NCBI GenBank assembly: GCA_026686845.1
Contig: JAIVEN010000010.1
Coordinates: 30,540,001 to 30,604,000, forward strand
Source of the DNA: Adenanthera pavonina
Lineage: Eukaryota; Streptophyta; Magnoliopsida; Fabales; Fabaceae
DNA length: 64,000 nucleotides
Reading direction: 5' to 3'
Part shown: one piece after another, positions 1-11,200 of the stretch
How positions within the stretch are numbered: position 1 is the stretch's first letter
Layout: every line of letters starts with the position of its first letter
Position numbers and translations under genes: made by a program
Notes under the pieces: model-generated
What the model was told of the DNA's origin: nothing
Seen by the model: the letters and a program-made list of their open reading frames with translations, nothing else
The model's database searches: none

Positions 1-1479
1 ACCGATTTGCCACCATCACGAGAACCTGAGTTTTCCATCGATTTGGTGCCCGGGATAAGTCCTATTTCGAAGGCTTCATATCGAATAGCACCATCTGAAT
101 TGAAGGAACTAAAGAAGCAGATTGAGGATTTGTTGAAAAAAGGTTTCATCAGACCTAGTGTCTCACCTTAGGGAGCTCCAGTGTTGTTTGTCAAGAAGAA
201 AGATGGTAGCCTTAGATTATGCATTGATTACAGGTAGCTGAACCGAGTGACGATCAAGAATAAATATCCTTTGCTTAGGATTAAAGACTTGATTGATCAG
301 TTGGCAGGTGCCTCCATATTCTCTAAAATCGATTTGAGGTCAGGATACCATCAATTACGAGTGCATGCTGAAGATATGCCGAAAACGGCTTTCTGAACAC
401 GATATGGTCATTATGAATTTCTTGTGATGTCATTCGGGTTGACCAATACCCCGGTAATCTTCATGGATTATATGAATAAGGTGTTTCGGTCGTATTTGGA
501 TAAATTAGTGGTAGTTTTTATCGATGACATTCTGATATACTCCAAGAGTGAGGAAGAGCATGCGCTCCATCTTCGGATTATGTTGCAAGTATTACGGGAT
601 CACCAACTGTATGCTAAGCTCAGTAAGTGTGAGTTTTGGCTACGAGAGGTGAAATTTCTGGGTTAAGTGATTTCTACAAAAGGAGTAGCAGTAGACCCTG
701 GTAAAGTTAAAGTGGTGTTGAATTGGGAGAGACCGTGATCGGTGACTGAAATTTGGAGTTTTCTGGGATTGGTTGGATACTACTGAAGGTTCATTAAGGG
801 ATTCTCTCAGCTTGTTATGCCATTGACTAGACTCACCCGTAAGGATCGATCTTTCATTTGGGATGACAAGTGTGAGATAGCATTCCAAGAGCTAAAGATA
901 TGTCTGACTTCCACCCCAGTACTCATTATCCCTAACCCATCAAAGTCGTTCACTATTTACACGGATGCCTCTAAAAAAGGTATAGGGTGTGTATTGATAC
1001 AGTAAGGTAGAGTTATGGCATATGCTTCAAGGTAGTTAAGGCCTCATGAGGAGAACTATCCTACTCACGACTTTGAACTAGCGGCTGTAGTGTTTGCTTT
1101 GAAATTATGGAGGCATTATCTCTATGGCACTCAGTTTGAGGTGTTCAGTGACCACAAGAGTTTGAAGTATTTATTTGATCAAAAAAAGCTGAATATGAGG
1201 CAAAGGCATTGGGTTGAGTTCCTTATGGACTATAAGTTTGTTTTGAAGTATCATCCTGGAAAAGCCAACGTTGTGGCGGATGTGTTGAGTAGAATGTCGA
1301 TCCATATGGCCATAATGATGATAAGGGAACAACAGTTGCTGGAAAGCCTGAGAGATATGAAGTTGTCCATTAATGTCCATCCTGGAGTACTAGTAATGAG
1401 TTTCATCAGTGTATCAATTGATTTATTGAGAAACATTTGCTATGCTCAGATGGAGGATGACTATCTTTTGGGCTTTTAG
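1..1479 (+). pseudogene. Gypsy reverse transcriptase and RNase H, stop-riddled
   Basis: Frame 1 reads as Ty3 pol from the first base. A palm region with KIDLRSGYHQLR near 327-362 is followed by the catalytic box FIDDILIYSKS near 517-549, then RNase H with TDASKKGIG near 961-987 and DHKSLKYLFDQKKLN near 1150-1194. No indel is needed to read through, but stops interrupt at 169 (TAG), 235 (TAG), 394 (TGA), 664 (TAA), 736 (TGA), 784 (TGA), 1003 (TAA), 1033 (TAG) and 1477 (TAG). Each is explained by a C-to-T change on one strand of CAG, CAA or CGA. The FIDD active site survives, so the protein was lost through nonsense mutation rather than active-site decay. Confidence 0.92.
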
Positions 1480-1763
1480 GAACAAATTCAAATGATAGAG
1501 ACCCAGGACTTTGATATTCTGGAGGATGGTATCATCCGGTACCATGGTCTGATTTGTGTGCCAAATGTTGCAGGGTTACGCGAAATTATTTGGAAGAAGC
1601 TCATAAGAGTAGGTACACTATTCACCCAAGTACCACAAAGATATACCAAGACCTAAAGCGTGGTTATTGATGGCCAGGTATGAAAAAGGACATCCCAGAG
1701 TATGTAGCAAGATGTCTGATTTGTTAGAAGGCAAAGATTGAGCACCAATTACCTGCAGATACA
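1480..1763 (+). pseudogene. Decayed integrase zinc-binding (HHCC) region
   Basis: This links RNase H (frame 1) to the integrase core (frame 2), so a frameshift lies here. Recognisable pieces of the HHCC zinc finger are spread over different frames: an HKSRYTIHPS-like stretch near 1600-1630 and a C-x2-C-like stretch near 1710-1730. Several stops occur. It is upstream of the triplicated segment and is present only once. Confidence 0.7.
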
Positions 1764-2771
1764 TTGCAATCTTTGGAGATCCTAGAGGGAAATGGGATAG
1801 CGTTTCCATGGATTTTGTGATGGGATTACTGAGGACCTTTTCAGGACACAATGGAATATGGGTCATTATGAACAGGTTGACGAAGTTGGCCTATTTTCTT
1901 CCAATTCTGGAAACTATATCGATGGAGAAGTTGGCTCAGTTGTATGTGAATGAGATTGTGAGGCTACATGGAGTCCCGATGAATATTGTCTCGGACAAAG
2001 ATCCTAGGTTTACATCCAGGTTTTGGAAATCTCTTCAGAAGGCCATGGGTACGAAATTGAGTTTCAGTACTGCTTATCACCCTCAATCTGAGGGGCAGAC
2101 TGAAAGGACAATTCAGACTCTGGAGGACATGCTGCGGGTGTGTGTTCTAGAGAATAAAGGCAAGTAGGATCAGTTTCTACCACTGGTTGAATTTGCCTAC
2201 AACAACAGTTTTCACTCAAGTTTGCAAATGGCTCTGTATGAAGAGTTGTATGGCAGAAAGTACAGGTCACCGTTGTGTTGGGTCGAACTCGGTGAAAAGA
2301 GTCTTTTGGGCCTGGATATTATGGATCAAACCTCTCGGCAAATAGAGAGTATTCGTCAGAACCTTCTTACTACTCAAAGTCGGCAAAAGAGTTATGCGAA
2401 CAGGAGGAGGAACTGTTGGAGTTTGATGCTGAAGATCATGTGTTTTTGAAGGTCACTCCTACTACTGGTGTTGGAAGATCAATTCGAGCCAAAAAGCTTA
2501 CTCCGCGGTATATGGGTCCGTACCAATTTTTGGAGCATATTGGCCCAGTAGCGTATCGAGTGGCGCTACTACCTAATCTTGCTAGATTACATGACATTTT
2601 CCACGTGTTTCAACTTAAGAAGTATCACCTGGATCCATCTCATGTAATTGATGATGAAGTTATTCAAGTACGAGAGGATCAGACTTTTAAGGTCACGCCA
2701 TTGCAAATTCTTGATGTGAAAGAGATGCAGATGAGGAATAAGACTATTAAGTTAATAAAGGTCCTATTAAG
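1764..2771 (+). pseudogene. Integrase-to-chromodomain segment, tandem copy 1
   Basis: First of three near-identical units of about 1008 bp. It encodes the integrase catalytic core (first Asp in SMDFVMGLLRT near 1805, second in NIVSDKDPRF near 1985, Glu in GQTERTIQTLEDML near 2095), the C-terminal GPY-like region (RYMGPYQFLEHIGPVAYRV) and the start of the chromodomain. A TAG after ENKGK (2165-2167) replaces the expected Trp of a K-W-D-Q-F motif and occurs in all three copies. A frameshift near 2415 separates the last two reading segments. This copy diverges most from the others (for example MNRLTKLAYF against MDRFTKSAHF). Confidence 0.9.
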
Positions 2772-3780
2772 TTGCAATCTTTGGAGATCCCAGAGGGAAA
2801 TGGGATAGCGTTTCCATGGATTTTGTGATGGGATTACTGAGGACCTTTTCAGGACACAATGGAATATGGGTCATTATGGACAGGTTCACGAAGTCGGCCC
2901 ATTTTCTTCCAATTCTGGAAACTATATCGATAGAGAAGTTGGCTCAGTTGTATGTGAATGAGATTGTGAGACTACATGGAGTCCCGATGAATATTGTGTC
3001 AGACAAAGATCCTAGGTTTACATCCAGGTTTTGGAAATCTCTTCAGAAGGCCATGGGTACAAAATTGAGTTTCAGTACTGCTTATCACCCTCAATCTGAG
3101 GGGCAGACTGAAAGGACAATTCAAACTCTGGAGGACATGCTGGGGGCGTGTGTTCTAGAGAATAAAGGCAAGTAGGATCAGTTTCTACCACTGGTTGAAT
3201 TTGCCTACAACAACAGTTTCCACTCAAGTTTGCAAATGGCTCTGTATGAAGCGTTGTATGGCAGAAAGTGCAGGTCACCGATGTGTTGGGTCGAACTCGG
3301 TGAAAAGAGTCTTTTGGGCCTGGATGTTGTGGATCAAACCACTCGGCAAATAGAGGGTATTCGTCAAAACCTTCTTACTACTCAAAGTCGGCAAAAGAGT
3401 TATGCGGACAGGAGGAGGAGACTGTTAGAGTTTGATGCTGAAGATCATGTGTTTTTGAAGGTCACTCCTACTACTGGTGTTGGAAGATCAATTCGAGCCA
3501 AGAAGCTTACTCCGCGGTATATGGGTCCGTACCAATTTTTGGAGCATATTGGCCCAGTAGCGTATCGAGTGGCGCTACTGCCTAATCTTGCTAGATTGCA
3601 TGACGTTTTCCACGTGTCTCAACTTAAGAAGTATCACCTGGATCCATCTCATGTAATTGATGATGAAGTTATTCAAGTACGAGAGGATCAGACTTTTAAG
3701 GTCACGCCATTGCAAATTCTTGATGTGAAAGAGATGCAGATGAGGAATAAGACTATTAAGTTAATAAAGGTCCTATTAAG
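2772..3780 (+). pseudogene. Integrase-to-chromodomain segment, tandem copy 2
   Basis: Second tandem unit, starting at TTGCAATCTTTGGAG exactly 1008 bp after copy 1. It has the same domains and the same TAG after ENKGK (3173-3175). The frame from 3230 to 3817 is open through the GPY and chromodomain part and runs into copy 3, so the frameshift of copy 1 is absent. All three catalytic acidic residues are kept. The chromodomain stops at KVL and continues directly into the repeat of the integrase segment, with a four-base TAAG at the join. Confidence 0.9.
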
Positions 3781-4785
3781 TTGCAATCTTTGGAGATCCC
3801 AGAGGGAAATGGGATAGCATTTCCATGGATTTTGTGATGGGATTACTGAGGACCTTTTCAGGACACAATGGAATATGGGTCATTATGGACAGGTTCACGA
3901 AGTCGGCCCATTTTCTTCCAATTCTGGAAACTATATCGATGGAGAAGTTGGCTCAGTTGTATGTGAATGAGATTGTGAGGCTACATGGAGTCCCGATGAA
4001 TATTGTGTCAGACAAAGATCCTAGGTTTACATCCAGGTTTTGGAAATCTCTTCAGAAGGTCATGGGTACGAAATTGAGTTTCAGTACTGCTTATCACCCT
4101 CAATCTGAGGGGCAAACTAAAAGGACAATTCAGACTCTGGAGGACATGCTGGGGGCATGTGTTCTAGAGAATAAAGGCAAGTAGGATCAGTTTCTACCAC
4201 TGGTTGAATTTGCCTACAACAACAGTTTCCACTCAAGTTTGCAAATGGCTCTGTATGAAGCGTTGTATGGCAGAAAGTGCAGGTCACCGATGTGTTGGGT
4301 CGAACTCGGTGAAAAGAGTCTTTTGGGCCTGGATGTTGTGGATCAAACCACTCGGCAAATAAAGGGTATTCGTCAAAACCTTCTTACTACTCAAAGTCGG
4401 CAAAAGAGTTATGCGGACAGAAGGAGGAGACTGTTAGAGTTTGATGCTGAAGATCATGTGTTTTTGAAGGTCACTCCTACTACTGGTGTTGGAAGATCAA
4501 TTCGAGCCAAGAAGCTTACTCCGCGGTATATGGGTCCGTACCAATTTTTGGAGCATATTGGCCCAGTAGCGTATCGAGTGGCGCTACTGCCTAATCTTGC
4601 TAGATTGCATGACGTTTTCCACGTGTCTCAACTTAAGAAGTATCACCTGGATCCATCTCATGTAATTGATGATGAAGTTATTCAAGTATGAGAGGATCAG
4701 ACTTTTAAGGTCACGCCATTGCAAATTCTTGATGTGAAAGAGATGCAGATGAGGAATAAGACTATTAAGTTAATAAAGGTCCTAT
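3781..4785 (+). pseudogene. Integrase-to-chromodomain segment, tandem copy 3
   Basis: Third tandem unit, 1009 bp after copy 2. It shares the TAG after ENKGK (4182-4184). It differs at the catalytic Glu, where GQTER has become GQTKR near 4112 (G-to-A), and has a TGA at 4689 where the other copies read R in EVIQVRED. Only this copy runs on into the natural chromodomain C-terminus, so it is the one joined to the original 3' end. Confidence 0.9.
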
Positions 4786-4870
4786 GGAGCGGCTTGACAT
4801 CCAATGATGTCACGTGGGAGACTGAAGAATCCATGTGAAGAAAGTATCTAAAGATTTTTGTTTGAGGTAA
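4692..4870 (+). pseudogene. Chromodomain C-terminus of the gypsy polyprotein
   Basis: After the TGA at 4689 the frame continues through QTFKVTPLQILDVKEM and then VLWSGLTSNDVTWETEESM near 4780-4838. The W-x(n)-TWE pattern resembles the chromodomains that some Ty3 integrases carry at their C-terminus, thought to guide integration to silent chromatin. A TGA follows ESM, again consistent with CGA-to-TGA. It overlaps the end of tandem copy 3. Confidence 0.75.
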
Positions 4871-4895
4871 GAGTTGAAATTTCGATGACAAAATT

Positions 4896-4908
4896 TTTAT
4901 AAGGAGGA
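4896..4908 (+). promoter_or_regulatory. Polypurine tract next to the 3' LTR
   Basis: TTTATAAGGAGGA directly precedes the LTR start ATAACACCCT. A purine run at this position primes plus-strand DNA synthesis in LTR retrotransposons. It is short and partly interrupted, in keeping with decay. Confidence 0.6.
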
Positions 4909-6416
4909 TAACACCCTCATGACATCTTTCTTAGTATTGTGTTTAGAACTGGAGAAAACAGGATGGAGGAAGGTTCAAGTGGAGTCTGGAAGAGCTCCAC
5001 GCCACAGCTTGAAGCAGAGCTGCCACGGCGAGAACATGTCCAGTGGCTTTTTCCGCTGAAACTGGTGGAGCCACAGCGAGATGTCCTGGAGCCACAGTGA
5101 GATTCGGGATTTTTGTTTAAATCTGGATCATTTTGGACGATTGGGAAAGAAAGAAACAGAGGAGAACCAAGGGAGCTCTACTAGGGTTCAAGATTTCCAG
5201 CATTTGGGAGTGATTTTTGGACCTTAAGAGCTTGGATTCAAGTTGGTAGGTGTTCTCTACTCCTCCCTCTCCATTTTCATCGGTTGAAATTTGGGGTTTT
5301 TCGGTTCTATATCGGGATTTCCGGTTTGAGAAGAAATCCACTAATTGAAATGGATGAAATGAGGTTAATGAAGTGTGTTATGGTGTTCTTGTTGCTTGGG
5401 TGTGAGTTTTGAAGGGATTATATGTATTTAGAGCTTAACCCTAGGTTGTTCTTAGTTGAAAGTATGAGGAATCCGAGTTGTATGGAATTACGTGATGTTT
5501 GAATGGTTTTTAGGAGCTTAATGATGCATGAAAGGGTGTTGGAATCTTAGGTTAGGCTAAAGCGATTGAATAGTGGAATTTAGATACTTAGTACAATGTG
5601 TTAATCAAGATATTATAATATTGTTAAGGTTGTTTGCCTACTCGGAGAGGGCTAGTTGTGGGATTGGCATTCAAGAAAGCTTGTGGAACTCATGTAAGCG
5701 TGATATTGACAACCTGAGGTAACCAAGTGTTGTTTGTATTGTATTGTTTGTATTGTATGATAATACATATATTTGTATACATATGCATGTTTCTTTCATA
5801 CCACGATGTAGATGTATTGTGTGTACTATTTTCTATATATATATATCATGGTATGCACACAACTAGATGATGATTTTGATATGATGATTATGATGATGAT
5901 ATTGACATGACATGACATGATGCATAGATGATATTGTGATATGATGATGATGATTATATGATGATACATGAGTATCACCACATGACATTATGAGAATTGT
6001 GATATACAGTGGATTGGGTGGTGATGATGATATGATATATGATGATATATGTTAGGGAGGATAAGGATGAAATATATATATATATGTTAGGGAGGATAAG
6101 GATGGGATCCCTGCGGCTAAATCACTTTCTACAGCCAGGAGGGGAAAGGTGTGCAGTGGACTACACCTTCCCTAAATCGCTGTCAATTCGTGGTGGGAAA
6201 GGGGAAGGAGAGCCATGGTCCGAACATTAGTTTTACCTTTGGCCAGGTGCACTAATGGGAGGTGAGCTTGGTGATGTCCCGGAATCAATCTTCACCGACT
6301 GTTGGAAGGGAATTACCTATATGAAATATCATGTTATGATGATAGCCCGTGGTTCTAGCTGTGTGCAAGGTAGACATGCATTCCATTCATTGCACATTGC
6401 ATTCATGAGATATATG

Positions 6417-6464
<48 letters not shown>

Positions 6465-7364
6465 TGGTTGTCCCCGGTTATTGAGACATGGTCTCATACC
6501 TCTCTCCCATAAACTAACCTTTCAGTTGACGATTCTGGCACTAGTCTGGAAAAGACAAGGGAGTAGCTACGTATGTGGGAATAGTCTATATAGTATTTGT
6601 AATTTGGATAATGTATCTTGTGCCAAGTAGGATAGAAAGTTTTGTAATGAATCTAAGACATTATAAGGATTGTTATGGATGAATGTATTGTATGTGTTAT
6701 GTATGATGAAATGTGTTTTTAGGGCTATTTGGTGTATTTTGAGGCCTATAGCCCATTCTGTCAAAAGGGGGTTCAAGCGAGTCAAATCTCAAAGGAAAGG
6801 TTCCTTTGAGATGAAACCACTTTGGACTAGTTGGTTTGGGGGTTTTAGACCTGTATGAATGATCTTTGAGCGACCAGTTGCCTTTAGTGGCAATTGGAAG
6901 TTGTTAGTGATGAGTTTTAGTCAATGAGTGGCCAAAGCGGTGTCAGGGGTCTAGAATCTCCATACGAAGTTGGATAAAGGTGAAAGTGGTGTCTGTGATA
7001 GATTGAGACTAGATTGACTTGTAGGAGTCGGAATCAAGTCAATCAGAGGTCAGAGTATAAAGTTATGCACATTAGAAGTCCACCCCAGGTGTTGAGTTTT
7101 ACTGGTGTGGAAACTAGCATGGGGGGCTGCGGCTCCAAAGTCTAAGCCGTGGCGCCAGTAAAGACAAAAGCGAGTGAAAATAAGGGAGGCCGGAGCCTCA
7201 GCAGTACTGTAGTGGCCGCGAACCCAGCCAATTTTTTGTGTTTTTGGGGTTCGTTTTCGCTGTTCTGAAGTTATGAGAAGTTGTCTTGAGATGTTTGGGT
7301 TGCGTTTGGTTGAATTTTGAAGTTTTTGATCAAGTCTGGAGATGTCAGAATGTAGGGTGTTACA
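4909..7364 (+). repeat. 3' LTR of the Tekay-like element (2.46 kb)
   Basis: The left edge (TAACACCCT) and right edge (AGGGTGTTACA) form the terminal inverted repeat of this LTR class (ideal left edge TGTAACACCCT; the TG has mutated). Inside are a GC-richer stretch at 4980-5110, the box GGATTCAAGTTGGTAGGTG near 5232 that is shared with two other LTRs in this window, an ATGATG-rich region at 5860-6060 and a TG microsatellite. I found no coding region in it. The matching 5' LTR is outside the window. Confidence 0.85.
6419..6467. repeat. (TA)n(TG)n microsatellite in the LTR
   Basis: A run of TA dinucleotides passes into about 18 TG dinucleotides with one interruption. It lies within the 3' LTR and explains the short Cys/Val-repeat open frames there, which are not genes. 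Confidence 0.95.
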
Positions 7365-8174
7365 GGACGAGGTGAAATAGTATTTTGTGTTAATCTCTTG
7401 TTGTTGGTATAAAAGTGTTTTGTATATAGATGATTAGTTTAAATATAGGTAGATATGCTTGTAAGGTTATTTTGAAAAACTATTGTGCAACCTTTGCTTT
7501 CCTTATGACCACTTTGTTGTCTATGCTCTCATTGGGTCAATGGTAACTCTTCCTATTTTCTATATATTCATATCAGCAGGTAGTTGAATAAAACAATCTA
7601 GAAAAATTAGACTTCTTGGATATTAGATAAGACATCTCTAGTCTTATGATAACACAGATGTCGTGGTGACGTGACTACTATAGTGAAGCTTATGCTCGAG
7701 TCCTATTGACTTAGATAGCCTTATTTATATGTTAATTTTTTACTTTTATTTGATTTTTGATATAAGGATTGAGATAAATCATAAACTGTGATTGGTTGTG
7801 GGAAATATTTTTGTATTTCATTTTAGTTTTCATTTAAATTGACTGGTTGTGGAAGTTTCTTTGTTGGACTTACTAGGCTAAGTAAGTTTGTGCCAACTTA
7901 GTCTATACGTCGGTCATGGCCTTAATTTTGGGTCTTGACATCCCATCGGTATGATTTTATTTTGTACGCTGAAAGTGATCCGTCAATTTAAGAATTTTTC
8001 TGAAACAAGTCCATTTGGAATTGAACTAAAATAATTGATTCACGGAATTGAACTAAAATAAAAGACCAAAGAGATCATAAAAATTGAACAAAGTTTAGAT
8101 TTCTATGATGATAATGATGATGATTCATGATTAATTAATTCAATTTACCTTTAAAGTACCCGTAAATTTTGCAG
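7365..8174. other. Gap: AT-rich DNA, possible old LTR end
   Basis: No gene seen. The stretch near 7850-7946 (TTGGACTTACTAGGCTAAG, later GGGTCTTGACA) reads like the 3' end of another gypsy LTR, but no matching left end was found, so this is only suggestive. Confidence 0.4.
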
Positions 8175-8227
8175 GATTCCTTCTCAACATTATCTACTTC
8201 TATCATGTGGCACTTGAGCATTTTAAG
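8175..8227 (+). other. Isolated exon-like segment with good splice sites
   Basis: A 53-bp segment is flanked by a textbook acceptor (AATTTTGCAG) and donor (AAG followed by GTAAGTATC). One frame is open and reads FLLNIIYFYHVALEHFK, which looks like part of a membrane segment. I do not recognise the protein and see no partner exon nearby. It may be a gene relic or chance. Confidence 0.25.
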
Positions 8228-11200
8228 GTAAGTATCAATTAATATAAAATATATAGAAAGTCACATTATTTGTAAATTATTAATAGTGTATTTTTTTTAC
8301 CATCAATTATAAATAGTGTATTTCATTTCTCAAATTTTGTGCAATGCATAGATTTCATATCTAATTTATCTACTAACAAGACCCATTGAGGGACTAATGA
8401 ACAGGTCCCATTTAAAATAAAAGAAAAAGAAAAGATATTTTAGGAGATTTAGGAAGAAGTGAAGAAAGTAGATCATTAACGCAATATACTAACAATAGAT
8501 GAGTTGTTCGGATGAAGACGGAAGGAACTTGAGAATAAGTTACACAAGATAATTGGAACATGAATATGCATTATATACCGCAGTGCTAATTGAGATATGT
8601 AACTTAAATCTCCTAGAACACGTTCAGCACAATAAAAATTTTATTTTATTTACTAAGAAATAATGGTAACTGGTGTATTTGTCACTAAAATTCTAAAACT
8701 AATATTTTTGTGCATGGAAGTAAAGCAAGCTTTACTATGATTTTTTTAATTAAATTTTGTTATTGGTCAATTTTACCTGTATTTTCTTTTAATGCATGGT
8801 TGTTGTAACGTGTACACATGCACTTGTGTGCTTGTCATTTTCCACCTATTTAGTCGGCTCTATACAGAAGAGTGATCAGTTTAGGATTCATCTGCATATT
8901 TTTAAGGTATTTTATCAAATAGGGGAAAAAACTAATTATGCAAGTTTAAATTAGATAATGATCCTTGGGCAGAAAAAAAAAAAGATAATGGATGGATAGT
9001 AGCGTATATTGGTCAAGTTTTGAATTGGTACAATATAGAACCATCATAATATTATACTCTTTCAGTCCTTAATATAATATTTTTTTAACCGAATTATACA
9101 GATTAATAATGAGAGTTAAAATTAGTTAACTTCCTAATGGTATACTTTGAATTAAGATATTCAATCATGGTGCTGTAAAATTAATTAAAACTCATGCCGA
9201 GAATCCTTCCTTAGATTCATACCATTATAGACATTTTCTTTAAAGCTATTTCACTAAAAAGCATGGGCATAACAAAGGATTCCTTTAATTTTGATATATG
9301 TAGAAGAAAGAAAGAAAGAAATTAAAGAAAGAATCCTTATGAACCTATATTAAGTTGGCCTAAGGAGACACCTGATCAATCTTTTCAATCTTTATGCTCC
9401 TAATCAATGGAATTTGAGATAAAATCAGCATCTATATATTTGTCAGAAAATTAACAGATAGAAGTTGTACTTACATGGTTTATCTGCTTCAGAGAGCTAG
9501 GGTGCTAGAAGCTTCCCATGGTTGATATACGAGAGCTGTATTAGCTGGTACAATATAGGGATATATATATTTATATATAATTTAATCGAAGAACACTTAA
9601 CAGATCGACGTGTAATATATGCATATCATTAATACAGTTTCTGTGGCATCCACACTGAAGAAGAGAGCCCAGACATGATTCAACACCCATGCAATCTTCA
9701 AACAGGGAATACGTTAAGAAACACTTCTAAAATTGTAACGGAAACAATTAATTAATTATGCAGATTCTCAACAAATCCACAGGACCTTAAATTTAAAAAG
9801 ATGTGAGACAGCAGAAACTACCTCTTCCATGTCCATATAAGACTATCCAGTACTTTCAATTTAGATCTTAGCATTGCATGTTAACCATGTTAACGTTCTT
9901 TTTTCCTGTATGAAATAACACTAAATAAGCTCTCTTTTATTTAAAAAAAAAAACCAATGTGAAATAACGTAAATAATTTTCGGTTATTCATAGTACGATG
10001 AAAAAAATAAAAAGACGTTATAAACATCCCGTTAATGGCGTAATGACTCTGGGAAAGATCCATGTTATGCATGGTCAAGGTACGTTATTGGGTGTGGGGG
10101 AAGAATCTCGGTGACCCAGGAAATACCACTCGGCCTGGTTCAATTGGGCCCATGGTCGGACCATAAAGAATTGACTTGCTTTCGGCTGATATTGTCCCCA
10201 TAAGGAGTTAAGTGCGATGCATGCATTTATTTTATATATATATATATATATAGATATTTTATTAACTACTTCGCCATTCCATTTTATTTTTTATTTTAAA
10301 TTTTTTTATATAGATTAATAAAATAATTAAATAATTTATATTGTAATAAAATATAATTATTTTTATTAAAATATTCTTAAATTTAATTTTAAAAAATAAC
10401 TTGTACTTCATTTATTATTATTTTTAATTAAAAATAAATTAATAAAATAATAATTAATATTTCATTTATAACACAAATTTTTTTATTAAACATCCAAAGA
10501 AAATTATTGACAAAAAAATGGGATGGGGAAGAGCCCCCAATGGATAAGGTGCGTTCGCCTGCGTAACCCACTAGCCTGCTCCACTGCTCAGATTTGTACG
10601 GTGTATAACTTTGTAAAAGTATCAGTTTGACCACATATTAAAACGCTACCATCATCGGTATTAAAAAAAAAAAACGCTACCATCATTATGTCAGAAATGG
10701 GCTCTTTTTATTTTTGAGAAATTTAATTTATTTTTTAAATAAACATATTATATTTTAAGGTTAATGATATAAATATTACTTTCTTTTTAAATATATTAAT
10801 ATTATAAGAATATATTTGAAAAATTAATATAAAAAACTCAGAAGGTAAAACTTTCTTAAATTCTACTCGAAAAATTCTAATTCTCAAATTAAATCCAACT
10901 TCCTCTCCTTACTTACCACGTGTCAAACAACTCCTAAGTTATTTTAACGATACAGATAAGCATGAGAATAAGCCCACACACAAAAGCTTTACATGGTATT
11001 ATAAGAAGAGGGGGGAAAAAAAAAAAGAGGCTTGACTATACAAGATTTGAGACCGATAATAGACAAAAGAAAGTTGGACCCAAAACTTCTAAGGTTGAAA
11101 AAATATAAGCCCAAGCAATGAAGAAAAACATTGCGACCTTGAGGCCTTTGAGAATCAAAGAACGCAAGTCAAAGCAAATAGAACTGAATCCAAATGAGTG

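Larger units (their letters stand above)
1..7364 (+). mobile_element. Ty3/gypsy chromovirus (Tekay-like), 3' portion
   Basis: The window opens inside the pol gene of an LTR retrotransposon. The order reverse transcriptase, RNase H, integrase, chromodomain, purine-rich tract, LTR is that of Ty3/gypsy. The C-terminal chromodomain and the roughly 2.5 kb LTR fit the Tekay clade of chromoviruses. The 5' LTR, gag and protease lie before the window. The element cannot be autonomous: pol has at least nine in-frame stops and a frameshift, and the integrase end is present three times in tandem. Clade placement is inferred from domain content, not from a tree. Confidence 0.9.

Noticed and set aside
6039..6858. 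Several short plus-strand ORFs with Cys/Val or Tyr/Ile runs
   Set aside because: They lie inside the LTR and are produced by TA and TG microsatellites and GATGAT repeats.
10500..10620. tRNA- or SINE-like GC-rich patch (GGATAAGGTGCGTTCGCCTG)
   Set aside because: It has no A/B box pair in proper spacing and no cloverleaf that I could fold; left as unexplained sequence.
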